Origin: Oligoflexia bacterium
Lineage (GTDB): Bacteria > Bdellovibrionota > Bacteriovoracia > Bacteriovoracales > Bacteriovoracaceae
DNA length: 58,319 bases
Direction of reading: 5' to 3'
NCBI GenBank assembly: GCA_015231955.1
Contig: JADGAN010000035.1
Location: 1 to 58,319, forward strand
A program made the translations under genes and the position numbers. Shown piece after piece: positions 34,165-43,368 of this stretch. The notes beneath the pieces are model-generated. The model was not told the DNA's origin. It saw only the letters and a list, made by a program, of their open reading frames with translations, and did no database searches. Within the stretch, counting starts at the first letter, position 1, and every line of letters begins with the position of its first letter.

Positions 34165-34362
34165 CGTTTTTTTCTCCTTTTAAGTTATGTATATGTTGTT
34201 CAACAAAATTAATTTAGAGGTGTAGTATAAAGCAGTCAGCTGCTGGGAGTGCCCTTGAAAGTTGTCGCTTTTGTTTGTTATTCACTAATTATCAGGAGTT
34301 AAATGCAGAAAAAAATTTTACAATGACCAGAGCAACAGTTTGGCATTGCCTAGGTCACTTGG

Positions 34363-34386
34363 CAGATCGCACAGATCGCACAGATC
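34363..34386. repeat. 9-bp tandem repeat (CAGATCGCA)
   Basis: There are two full units and a partial third. In reverse complement the rotated unit ATCTGTGCG differs by one base from the two units ATCCGTGCG at 43228-43245. Both arrays lie in intergenic DNA. Confidence 0.7.
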
Positions 34387-34623
34387 AACCTTTAGCAAAG
34401 CAATCTATACTATCACAAAACGAAAGATCGTAAGCATTACTAGTACCACAATGAATCCCACCCACCATAAGTACCATAAGGAATGATGGAGGGTGGATTT
34501 TGATAATGACAATTTTTTCATGAACTATATACCTTGAAATACCCAAGCATACTGGTCTTGAATTGAAAAGCTAGACTCTTTCCACTCTTCGTCCTAAGTG
34601 CAGATCCACTTTAATTTAAAATT

Positions 34624-34632
34624 TGCTAAACT
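34624..34632 (+). promoter_or_regulatory. Extended -10 promoter TGCTAAACT, leaderless
   Basis: TGC TAAACT ends 6 bases before ATG 34639. The same spacing and near-identical element (TGCTATACT) precede the gene at 31830. No SD sequence is present, so the transcript probably starts at the start codon. Confidence 0.5.
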
Positions 34633-34638
34633 ATAAAG

Positions 34639-35343
34639 ATGAAAAGCAACCACAATCCTCCCATTGACCTACTGATAATCACCGCCCTCCTGCTCACCCT
34701 CTTCCCCTCTTGTGAAACCGCCGAGCAAGATACTATTGCAAGGGCCCAAGCGTGCCTTGATGCTGCCGATCGCACCAGGGCCAGCGCATGCAAAAATATT
34801 GTTATTGGATTGGAGACTCCCGATGCCTACATCATCCGTTGCTCCGCCGATTTCCTCGAGGCAGGCATGACCGCAAGTAAGATGGCACTCGCTATCTCTA
34901 ATCGTGATAGTACCACCACCAGTAACGATCCTCTCCTGGGCATGATGGGTGCATTTGCCTTCTCCTCGACCGAGGCGGCCGAAAATGCTATCAGCGACTG
35001 CAACAAAAGCAACAATCAAAGCTTCATTCTCTTTGCCTCCATGGCAAAAATGGCCACCACCATTGGTAGTTTCGGAACTGTATTGACCACCATTAGTAGT
35101 GGTGCCACTCCTACGCAACAAGAGATGGAAAGCGCCCTAGAAAACCTCCTAAACAATCCCGATACGGCAACCCTAGAATCGATCGGTGCTACTGCTACCT
35201 TGGTTAATGAGCAATACTGCAAAGATGGTACGAATCCCGATGCCAACAGCAAAGTTTGTAGCAATATCACAGAGGCGCTCAATAGTAGCAACAGCAATAG
35301 CGACATTGGGCAAGCGCTACTCACAGCACTACGCACACGCTAA
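34639..35343 (+). CDS. Small lipoprotein, unknown
   Basis: This 234-residue protein has an N-terminal signal and lipobox (LLLTLFPSC, Cys at about 25). The mature part is Ala/Ser/Thr/Asn rich, with Cys residues in QACLDAADRTRASACKN, IIRCSADF, ISDCNKS, QYCKDG and KVCSNIT that could pair. It is probably helical. There is no recognisable domain. There is no ribosome binding site, and a -10-like element ends 6 bases before the ATG. The frame is read on the plus strand because it has the lipobox and promoter; a 150-codon frame on the other strand lacks both. Confidence 0.72.
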   Translation: MKSNHNPPIDLLIITALLLTLFPSCETAEQDTIARAQACLDAADRTRASACKNIVIGLETPDAYIIRCSADFLEAGMTASKMALAISNRDSTTTSNDPLLGMMGAFAFSSTEAAENAISDCNKSNNQSFILFASMAKMATTIGSFGTVLTTISSGATPTQQEMESALENLLNNPDTATLESIGATATLVNEQYCKDGTNPDANSKVCSNITEALNSSNSNSDIGQALLTALRTR

Positions 35344-35370
35344 CCACAATCACAATCAACAGATAGATCA

Positions 35371-35399
35371 TTGTCTTAAAGTTTTTTCTGTTTTATATA
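35371..35399 (+). promoter_or_regulatory. Promoter of the tRNA-Leu gene
   Basis: TTGTCT (35371-35376), a 17-base spacer and TATATA (35394-35399) lie 20 bases before the first base of the tRNA. Spacing is ideal for a housekeeping sigma-70 promoter. Confidence 0.6.
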
Positions 35400-35419
35400 A
35401 AGAGGAGAGACTTCACTTT

Positions 35420-35507
35420 GCCTGGGTGGTGGAATTGGCAGACACGCAAGATTCAGGTTCTTGTGAGCGTTAAGCTTGTGCAGGTTCAAGTCCTGTCCCA
35501 GGCACCA
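35420..35507 (+). tRNA. tRNA-Leu (anticodon CAG)
   Basis: This is an 88-base class II tRNA. The acceptor stem is GCCTGGG with CCCAGGC, then discriminator A and an encoded CCA. D-arm TGGTGGAATTGGCAGACAC is typical of tRNA-Leu. The anticodon stem is CAAGA/TCTTG with loop TTCAGGT, giving CAG. There is a long variable arm (GTGAGCGTTAAGCTTGTG) and a T-arm with GGTTCAAGTCC. It decodes CUG. Confidence 0.96.
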
Positions 35508-35521
35508 AGGTGCCCGCACGA

Positions 35522-36562
35522 ATGAGTATGAAAAAAATTTTAATTATTCGCTTCTCTAGCTTTGGCGATATCGTGCAAGCGATGGGAGCACTACCCTTCA
35601 TTCAGTCCAAGTGGCCGCATGCTAAGATCCATTGGGCCACACGAGACGATTTTAGTGACCTGGTTAAACTCTCTCCACGAGTTGATCACGTATGGACGCT
35701 TCCCTCTTCTGCAAAAGGCGGTGATTTTAAATCGCTCCTCGAACTCACCCGAAAACTTCACCAAGAAAATTTTGATCTCATCTATGATGCCCACTCTAAT
35801 TTACGCTCTAAACTTATGAAGCTGATACTTTCACAGTGGGGATCAAAAGCAACAATGATCACCAGGAGCAAAGAACGCCTCAAACGACTCCTCCTCTTCA
35901 CCTTTAGGATCAACCTCTTTCCTAAACCCTACCGTGGTATCCTATCGTATCTCGCTCCCCTTGGTGGTGGCATCGGTGATTTCACCCATGAAAAATGGAC
36001 ATTCCCTAAGTCTCTTTCTCAAAGCAGTGCAGACACCACCACCACTCGCATTGTGATTGTCCCCTCTGCGGCCTGGGAGATGAAACGCTGGCCTTGCGAC
36101 TATTTTATCAAGTTCATCCTTGGCCTGCCCAAGGAGTTACCCTCTAGAACGTTTGCGTACTCCATCTTAGGAGGATCAAGCGATCACTTTTGCGAGGATA
36201 TCGCAAAAGCATGTGCCAACAGTGCTCTCAATATCACAGTAGAAAATCTTGCAGGAAAACTCTCTTTGATGGAGAGTATTCATCGACTGGCCTGTGGTGC
36301 CGATTTTGTGCTCTCTGCAGACACAGGTTTTCTTCACGTTGCCGACCTACTCGGCATCAAAGGAATTGCCCTTATGGGACCGACCGCTTTTGGTTTTCCC
36401 AGTGGTCACACACTAAAAATTCTAGAATCGCCATCGTATCTTCCCTGTAGACCTTGCACAAAAGATGGTCGCGGCAAATGCTCCCAAAAAACTTACAAGC
36501 GATGCCTGACCGAAATCACTCCAGAAATGGCGATTAAAGCTACAGTTCAGATGCTTCAATAA
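35522..36562 (+). CDS. Glycosyltransferase family 9 (heptosyltransferase-like)
   Basis: This 346-residue protein starts with KILIIRFSSFGDIVQAMGALP, the signature of ADP-heptose:LPS heptosyltransferases (WaaF/WaaC/RfaQ group). The second domain has VPSAAWEMKRWP, SILGGSSDHF, ENLAGKLSLMES and LSADTGFLHVADLLGIKGIALMGPT, the nucleotide-sugar site. It adds heptose to lipid A-core in the inner leaflet; the exact position is unknown. Start: ATG 35522. AAGG, 10 bases upstream, overlaps the last base of the tRNA CCA, so the gene appears to follow the tRNA in one transcript. An alternative GTG lies at 35510. Its 3' end overlaps the convergent giant protease by 23 bases. Confidence 0.88.
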   Translation: MSMKKILIIRFSSFGDIVQAMGALPFIQSKWPHAKIHWATRDDFSDLVKLSPRVDHVWTLPSSAKGGDFKSLLELTRKLHQENFDLIYDAHSNLRSKLMKLILSQWGSKATMITRSKERLKRLLLFTFRINLFPKPYRGILSYLAPLGGGIGDFTHEKWTFPKSLSQSSADTTTTRIVIVPSAAWEMKRWPCDYFIKFILGLPKELPSRTFAYSILGGSSDHFCEDIAKACANSALNITVENLAGKLSLMESIHRLACGADFVLSADTGFLHVADLLGIKGIALMGPTAFGFPSGHTLKILESPSYLPCRPCTKDGRGKCSQKTYKRCLTEITPEMAIKATVQMLQ

Positions 36563-39500
36563 GGTATTGAAGAGCATGCAACTTCTTATACATATAAAGT
36601 TGATCACTCTCTTCTCCAATCATAAAACCAATATAACCCTGATCTAAAGCAAAAAGTGGATATACCAATAGCTCCCACTTATATGCATTGATATCACTCT
36701 CTTTGTCGGCATAATTATCATTCTTAACACCAGGATAAATCTCATTAACCAGATCCACTAATCGCTTCCCATTCGCATTGTGATACTCTTTATCTAATGC
36801 CAAATAGGTGGTTAAATGCCGTGGGTTACGCAGCTTTAATGCCATCTCCACCTCTTCACTCGGTCCGATTGCATTAAGAGAAAACTCCGACAAAAAGATA
36901 GAAAGACTGGCCTTATTCGTTCCATTCATTCCCCCATTGATACCGCTATCGACTAAAAACTCATCCACTGATAAATCATCCGCATTGATAACTACCGATG
37001 TAGCTGCTGCCGTTGGTATCGACACACCAGCAGTAGCATCCGCCATTTTTTCTACCTCTGCTTGAGTTAACTCTGAAATTTTAGCCATAACCATATCAAC
37101 ACGGTTATTAAGCTCCAGCTCGCGCTCCCGTAATGTTATCAGGGTTTCATCTGGAATAGGATTCCCCGCCTTGACACTTTCAATCGTCGGTAGAGTAGTC
37201 ACAAGATCAAAAATTTTCTTATTGATCTCTTGTAATTTTTTTGAAGAGTTGTATTTGCCGGCGACTTTAAGCAGACCATTTTCTAGATAACAACCTTTCA
37301 CAGAGTAAAGCAGATCATCCACAATGATGAGCATCGCTCCTCTTAATTTTTCTAGCCGATCTTTTTCCTTCTTCCAGTCAGTTTTCTTCTGTTTCCAATC
37401 TGCAACTGCTTGTGCATTATCCAGATCTAATTTTTTTCTGGAATCAACAATCTCTTTATTGCCTTTCTTGATTTCTTGGATTAAGACACCGTTTTCCAAT
37501 TTATCAATCGCCTCATAATTCACGAAACCAAAATACTCCTTAATCAAATCTTTCTTTTTTCCAGTTTTATTATCAAATGTAATCTCTTTATTAAAATAAT
37601 CCAGCTGACACTTATCAATGATCTTTTTAATCTCTGCCAGCTCATTTGTCTTATCATCCATCATGGAGTGACCTCCATTTAATGCGAGAGATGCACACTG
37701 CTTATTATTTAAATGCTGTTTGGAATTGCTGTAATTCAATTTTGATAAAGGATCTGCTTGCTCTAATTTATTAAGTTTTTTAAGGTCAGGTTGTCCATTT
37801 ACGTTTATGACTGAGTAAATTTCTCCACCGTCGTTAACCAGGGCCGGCAAGTGATCAAGAGGAACACTTGCCACTGGCGCTGACATCAAAAAGAGGTCGC
37901 ACCCTAGCTTAGTATACTGATTCCGAGCATTCTCATAATTCCGAATAATACTTTGGGCCAACTCACTATTGTCGCCACGCAAATAATCAAGAGTTTTTCT
38001 AACTTTTTGTTCAATCTCTTTCGCTATATTAGCTGATTCCACATCATGCTTTTGTTGTTTGAGTGCAATTAATGCCTTAATAAAGTCAACGGAAACTTTG
38101 ACGTAATCGGGTACCACATCAAGAGACACCAACCGCGCATACTCTTCCTTTGAAAAATTGGCAGAGACGCCTTTACTCAATAGATCACGCAAAAAATAGA
38201 GTCTCTCTACCAGTTCGACTCCACCTTCGTTTAACAGTAACCTTCGCGCCTGCTCATTGTAGTGTTCAACTTCTGCCTTTTGTTTATCATTCATAAAGAG
38301 CATCACTGTTTTGTAAGGAAATTTCAAAACTTCTCCGTTGGCACGGTGGTGGGCCAAAACATCTTCAAGCACATTACTATCAACATTAAAGATTTGCATG
38401 GTTTTAAGAAATGTCTTGTACTTTTCTTCACCTCCATCTCTAGGAATATTTAAAGATTTAATGGGTGCATATAATTCAGGGAATTGCTTGCGTATACCAT
38501 AAACAAGCGTCATTAGCTCCGAACTTTTTTCAAGATCTTTGTTAATTCCCTCGCGATCAGTTTTGATCTTTGTTTCAATCTGTAGCTTTTCTTCTTTTAA
38601 TTTATCAGCTTGCTGATTTTGCTCCTTCACCACCAGAGGATCATTACTGGTATTTTTTGAGAGACCCTCTAAAAATTTTTCAATATCGGCAACTCTTCTT
38701 ACCCCCCACTTGGCATAATTCCGATTAACATTTAAAGTAAAAACATCTTTTTTATAAGCATCTAACCCCAAAAGAGTTGTTAGTAGCTCCTCTGCATAGC
38801 TATTACGCCCTTTAAATGCGGCATAATATTTTTTGTTGATGGGATTTTGAAAAGTGTACTCGGCACCGACGATATTATCTGCATGCGAATTTTCGGCGGT
38901 GTACACTTTAAACTGCTCCACAAATTTATCAATTGCAGGATCTTTTTTGGTATTAGTGTACTTGGACAGTGTGATCACATAACGAAGCAGTTGCTTGTAA
39001 AGATCAAAGGAACCTGTTCCCCATGGAATGAAAAAATAATTCTCCATCCATTGTGGCACTCGCGAGTCAATCCACATCCGCTTCTCCACCGGCATACTTA
39101 CAACTACCTTTTTTCCAGCTTCATCGTATGCATGCATATTTTTCTTATAATCTTTATCCAAAATGATATAGTCATAAAAATCTCGTAACATACTCATATA
39201 GGAATCGTTATCATTAAGCCCTTGCATACCTGATGATCCCACATGGCCATACTGTAACTGCGACTCGATCCTTGCTCCTAAGGTTAAGGCGGCCAAAAAG
39301 CGATCAGGCCAAGTTCCAGCGGCAAGTAGAGGAACACTACTATTGCCATCTCTTGATTTGCTGTGATCGAAAACATCATTCATGAGCATTCCCATTTCTG
39401 CTCTAATTTTAATTTTTTTCGCACGAACAAGCGGATCCGCTGCACCTTCTACATAAGCAACAATCACCGGATCAAAACAAGATTGAGGCATTCGCTTGTT

Positions 39501-42500
39501 TAAGTTTACCTGTTCGTCTAAAGAATATTGCGAATGGCCCTCTCCGCGATTAACGATCTCATTATAGATTTGTGCAAGTGGCACTTGTGCCAGATCTTCA
39601 TTTTTTGCATTCCCAGTACCACTCTTATCAATCAAACAGTAGTGATCAGGCATTTTAAACATCTCTGCAAAAAAGCTAATTGCTTTCCGTCCTGCTCCCT
39701 CCATGCTTTTAGCTCTTCTACACTCATTGTCATTTGCTTGTTTACATTTCGCCTCTGCAAGCTGCTGTAAATCTCCAAATACCGCTGAGAAAATGGAGTA
39801 GGTATAATAGACATTTCTAATTTTTGAAAAACGTTGGTAGGTGGCGGAAAAGATCCCAGAATGAGCATCTGCCGTCATTTTCTCTACACGGTTTTTAAAG
39901 TGGTAGCGATACGACTGATAGTAATCAGCAATGAAGTGATCTACCAATTGCTCATAATCCACACCCTCTATAAAACGATCACAAAAAACGTCATAACCAA
40001 CATGCTCATCTGTACAATATTCATATCTTTTTAATTTAAATTTTTGACCTCGCTGCTTCTCTTCTATTCCTGCAAGCGTCTCCTCTTGCTTTAGTTGTAC
40101 TTGCCGAATCTCTTTGTTTGTTTGTTCTAAATCAGTGCTTACATAGTCCACTTTCCTTGCGTACGCATATTTCAAGGCAGCAATGTCATACTTCCCCATG
40201 AGTGTTAATTCATTAAGCGAAGAAAAGGCATAGGCCATAATCGAAGAAGAGGTAGGGGCATGCTCTTTTAACTCTATTTCTGTATAAAAGTTATCCTGAT
40301 CCATTCCTCCTAAGAAATTATGCCTAAGACCTAAATTATGTCCCATCTCATGAATAAAAGTTTGCATAAAAAGACGAGAAGCAATCACCTCTGTCACTTT
40401 TCGTTTAAGTCCAGCATCGAAAGAGTACCAAGACTTCATCTTACCATCACTATCCACCACACCCTCGATCTTTTTCACTTCATCAATCATAGGACTATTG
40501 ACTTGCAAACGATCTAAGTGCTCACTGGAATACATATTGTTTTTAGCAATTTCATCCATCAATTTTTCTTTTTTATAAACCATCTCTAAGGTTTTTCGTT
40601 CTTTATCAAAATGGTTTTCAAAAAGTTTATCAAATTTCCCACTCATCTCTTTTGTTTTCAGATTTATTTTTGCGTAATCAATATTTTGCTTATCAGAACT
40701 AATCTCTCGATTCACACTGCTACGTTTACCTTTAAATGAACTCACGACAGGCACAACTGTTATCGACTCCGGCGATACTACACTATCACTGCCATTACGT
40801 TTTTTCTGATCCAGTTCTGCAATCTTAATATAAGTTGTTCTTGCCGATTGTATCATCGGTGCCGTATAGACATTCACTTGCCCTTTTAAAATCTCACCAG
40901 TAAGCGGATCTCTCACCGTTGGACCATATCCCAAAAGACCGGCAACCAAAGGATCATCAATCAAGACAAAAACATTGTAGCGCAAATCACCGGCCGCAAT
41001 AGCAGAGGCCTTGCTTGGATCATCCAATTTATGAATTTTAATTTGCAAACCCGCCTCTGCCTCTGCCAGTGAACGGTTAATCGCTTGTACTGATTTATAA
41101 AGAGCATCTAAAAAGATCTTATTTTCACTCTTGTAGTAATCGGGAGAGAGTTGAAAAACAATCTCTTTCTTGTTTGGATTCCAACGGCCTAGCTTTTCTA
41201 TGGTCGATCCAATCAAATGATCCTCAAGGTTTTCGTCTTTCTTCGTTTCACTAACTTTAAAAAAGCCAAACTTCTCCTGGTCAAACGCAGGATAGATCAC
41301 CTCTTGATAATCTTTTGAAGTTAAATCTTCATAGCGAACAAGGGAGTAAAAATAGCGCATATTAAAACTCGATTGTTCTAACTCCTCTTTAAAGCCATCA
41401 TAAGTTTCCGAGAACATGCATGCAGAGGGATCACTCAGTTTATAGGTCTTTTCAATTTCAAAGTTGATCCCACCACGATAGAGTTCCGCAGTTCTTGAAA
41501 CCTTGGTCGCAACATCAGAAAAACAGCGCGGATTTTTTACCGCAAGCACATCTAGTGTATTCACCTCTCTAAACTGCACCTCTTTAAAATTGGGAATGAA
41601 GTATCGCTTATCTTGCCAACGCTTTTGCACATCCTCTTCCTCTTCTCCGCTGCAATATCCCACTTTATCTTTTTTACAGCGATAATCTTTATGCTCAATC
41701 GGAATGGAGAGTATAGGTCTATAATTCATCTCATTGCTACTAAAACGCTTATCCCTCTCGATCTCATAAACCTCTAAGAAATCTTTCGTGAATTTTAATT
41801 TTACTAAACGTAGCTCCCCTTGAAAAAAGGGATCAAGGCCGATGATCTTCCTAGGAGTTCCATGAGTTGAAGGTAAATAAGCATAGACACTTTCGATGTC
41901 CACATCTTTTTCTTTGCTTCTTAACTCTGGATCGCGCTCGATTTGCCCTGGAAGTGAGGGATTGGTGGCGGCAAAATCCAACGCAATCACCAACGCCTCC
42001 TCTAACTTACAATCATTTTTTTGTAAAGTTACGCCATCGAGCCCGTCAGCATCCCTGGTAATCTCTAGTTTTTGCGGTTTAATCTCATAGCGAAAAATCT
42101 CTATAAAATATTTATCCCCTTTAACTTTCGCTAGCGACTTTTCAAAATCACTTAACTTATCGTAATCACTCTTACTCACCTCTTTGTAGGCAATCAGGTG
42201 CTTATCGTTTTCCAGTTGCAGTGAAATTTTAACCTTTTCTCCGGCCCGTCCATAAAACGCCACACCCTTCAACCCTTGTGCATAAAGGGGAGGCAGGGAT
42301 GACTCTTTAAACTGAATCATGCCATCAGCACTGCCACTTCGTTCTGTTTCTGCCTCAAAATTGGAGTTATTTTTGATATTCTCAATCGCGATCAGTCCAC
42401 GCTGATCCTGATACCCAAGTCCCTCTACCAATTTCCTGGTAGCACTAGAAAAGTTAATCCCCACATACTCAGCATTATCAAGGGAGGCGGCCACTTGATC

Positions 42501-43049
42501 ATACTTTCCATTTTTAACTCCATTATCATCCTTTTGTTCTACCAATCGAAAATAGTTAATATCATAATAGAAAAGCTTTACCTGATAAGATCCATCGCTA
42601 CTCTTTTGCGCTAAACTTTTTTCAATCAAGCTCAGCCGCCCATAATCTTCACTAGCAACAACTTTATAGGCCATCAGCTTATTATCTTTTCTTAAGCTAA
42701 TCTTGAAGGCCATCTTCTCTTTGGGTGGGTTTTCAATGGTAAGGCCCTTAAAAGCAAGCTTAAAAATCGCAGGCACCTCTTCGTCACTGATCACCACTTT
42801 ATCAATAGGCCTTTCATTCAATAGCGAGACCAAAGCACCAGGAGTAGCAGCACTCTCACTCATCACAGGAGAAAATTTGCTCACCTCAAAAGAAGAATTA
42901 TTTTTAATATCCTGAACCGAAAGCAAATCTCTTTGCTGCTGCTCCGACATCTGTATCGGCCGCTCTTTCGCACAAGAAGAAAAGAGCGCAAAGGCCGTCA
43001 ATACAAGTAATAGTGTATTTAAATTTCTCCACACAAGCTTACGTCTCAT
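36540..43049 (-). CDS. Giant lipoprotein metzincin-type metalloprotease, 2169 aa
   Basis: The lipobox is FALFSSC followed by AKERP. The zinc site is HEMGHNLGLRHN (H900, E901, H904, H910), the HExxHxxGxxH metzincin pattern. The likely Met-turn is SSSIMAYAF about 30 residues later. The combination resembles the DUF4953/DUF5117 group of bacterial lipoprotein metzincins. The roughly 890 residues before the site contain repeated modules (IKNNS-F phrases at about 50 and 230, with similar following text). The 1200 after it are helical with long charged coiled coils (about 1540-1620 and 1900-1990). It is paralogous with the protein at 45191-49189 around the active site. It is divergent from a barrel gene at 43369 and probably surface- or periplasm-exposed. 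Confidence 0.9.
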   Translation of the reverse strand: MRRKLVWRNLNTLLLVLTAFALFSSCAKERPIQMSEQQQRDLLSVQDIKNNSSFEVSKFSPVMSESAATPGALVSLLNERPIDKVVISDEEVPAIFKLAFKGLTIENPPKEKMAFKISLRKDNKLMAYKVVASEDYGRLSLIEKSLAQKSSDGSYQVKLFYYDINYFRLVEQKDDNGVKNGKYDQVAASLDNAEYVGINFSSATRKLVEGLGYQDQRGLIAIENIKNNSNFEAETERSGSADGMIQFKESSLPPLYAQGLKGVAFYGRAGEKVKISLQLENDKHLIAYKEVSKSDYDKLSDFEKSLAKVKGDKYFIEIFRYEIKPQKLEITRDADGLDGVTLQKNDCKLEEALVIALDFAATNPSLPGQIERDPELRSKEKDVDIESVYAYLPSTHGTPRKIIGLDPFFQGELRLVKLKFTKDFLEVYEIERDKRFSSNEMNYRPILSIPIEHKDYRCKKDKVGYCSGEEEEDVQKRWQDKRYFIPNFKEVQFREVNTLDVLAVKNPRCFSDVATKVSRTAELYRGGINFEIEKTYKLSDPSACMFSETYDGFKEELEQSSFNMRYFYSLVRYEDLTSKDYQEVIYPAFDQEKFGFFKVSETKKDENLEDHLIGSTIEKLGRWNPNKKEIVFQLSPDYYKSENKIFLDALYKSVQAINRSLAEAEAGLQIKIHKLDDPSKASAIAAGDLRYNVFVLIDDPLVAGLLGYGPTVRDPLTGEILKGQVNVYTAPMIQSARTTYIKIAELDQKKRNGSDSVVSPESITVVPVVSSFKGKRSSVNREISSDKQNIDYAKINLKTKEMSGKFDKLFENHFDKERKTLEMVYKKEKLMDEIAKNNMYSSEHLDRLQVNSPMIDEVKKIEGVVDSDGKMKSWYSFDAGLKRKVTEVIASRLFMQTFIHEMGHNLGLRHNFLGGMDQDNFYTEIELKEHAPTSSSIMAYAFSSLNELTLMGKYDIAALKYAYARKVDYVSTDLEQTNKEIRQVQLKQEETLAGIEEKQRGQKFKLKRYEYCTDEHVGYDVFCDRFIEGVDYEQLVDHFIADYYQSYRYHFKNRVEKMTADAHSGIFSATYQRFSKIRNVYYTYSIFSAVFGDLQQLAEAKCKQANDNECRRAKSMEGAGRKAISFFAEMFKMPDHYCLIDKSGTGNAKNEDLAQVPLAQIYNEIVNRGEGHSQYSLDEQVNLNKRMPQSCFDPVIVAYVEGAADPLVRAKKIKIRAEMGMLMNDVFDHSKSRDGNSSVPLLAAGTWPDRFLAALTLGARIESQLQYGHVGSSGMQGLNDNDSYMSMLRDFYDYIILDKDYKKNMHAYDEAGKKVVVSMPVEKRMWIDSRVPQWMENYFFIPWGTGSFDLYKQLLRYVITLSKYTNTKKDPAIDKFVEQFKVYTAENSHADNIVGAEYTFQNPINKKYYAAFKGRNSYAEELLTTLLGLDAYKKDVFTLNVNRNYAKWGVRRVADIEKFLEGLSKNTSNDPLVVKEQNQQADKLKEEKLQIETKIKTDREGINKDLEKSSELMTLVYGIRKQFPELYAPIKSLNIPRDGGEEKYKTFLKTMQIFNVDSNVLEDVLAHHRANGEVLKFPYKTVMLFMNDKQKAEVEHYNEQARRLLLNEGGVELVERLYFLRDLLSKGVSANFSKEEYARLVSLDVVPDYVKVSVDFIKALIALKQQKHDVESANIAKEIEQKVRKTLDYLRGDNSELAQSIIRNYENARNQYTKLGCDLFLMSAPVASVPLDHLPALVNDGGEIYSVINVNGQPDLKKLNKLEQADPLSKLNYSNSKQHLNNKQCASLALNGGHSMMDDKTNELAEIKKIIDKCQLDYFNKEITFDNKTGKKKDLIKEYFGFVNYEAIDKLENGVLIQEIKKGNKEIVDSRKKLDLDNAQAVADWKQKKTDWKKEKDRLEKLRGAMLIIVDDLLYSVKGCYLENGLLKVAGKYNSSKKLQEINKKIFDLVTTLPTIESVKAGNPIPDETLITLRERELELNNRVDMVMAKISELTQAEVEKMADATAGVSIPTAAATSVVINADDLSVDEFLVDSGINGGMNGTNKASLSIFLSEFSLNAIGPSEEVEMALKLRNPRHLTTYLALDKEYHNANGKRLVDLVNEIYPGVKNDNYADKESDINAYKWELLVYPLFALDQGYIGFMIGEESDQLYMYKKLHALQYLIEASEL

Positions 43050-43368
43050 CTGTAGTACCTCGAAGATTTATAAACAACCATAACAGGCAGATCCCTGCCA
43101 AAAATTGATTGTACCTTGAGATTGACTATGGATTTAATTTATTTGGCCATCATTGTAATTCCCAGTATTTATCGACTTCTGCAAACGCTCATCCCTAAAG
43201 AACTGCCAAATAGGTTTGCCAGTCGCAATCCGTGCGATCCGTGCGCAGAGCTTTAATCTAACATTTAATTACATCATTAAAGAGAACTCTAGACATTTGG
43301 TTCATATCATAGGATTAATGCCTAACAATAAATTTTAATAATAAAGAAGATAACCAAAGGAGGCGATC
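43050..43368. other. 319-bp divergent intergenic region
   Basis: It lies between the giant protease (minus) and barrel 1 (plus) and should hold both promoters, none of which I can place firmly. The only structured feature is the 9-bp repeat ATCCGTGCG (43228-43245). AAGGAGG lies before ATG 43369. Confidence 0.45.
43228..43245. repeat. 9-bp tandem repeat (ATCCGTGCG)
   Basis: There are two adjacent copies, flanked by partial units (CGCA before and CAG after). It is the same unit, one base different and in the opposite orientation, as the repeat at 34363-34386. Confidence 0.7.

Larger units (their letters stand above)
34165..34638. other. 474-bp intergenic region with short repeats and a hairpin
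   Basis: No gene is seen. It contains a 9-bp tandem repeat (CAGATCGCA twice plus CAGATC, 34363-34386) and an imperfect inverted repeat (AATCCCACCCACCAT at 34454-34468 against ATGGAGGGTGGATT at 34486-34499). The extended -10 element for the downstream lipoprotein lies at 34624-34632. Confidence 0.5.

Noticed and set aside
34669-35121. 150-codon frame on the minus strand opposite the small lipoprotein gene
   Set aside because: It has no signal, no domain and no ribosome site; the plus-strand frame has a lipobox and a promoter element.
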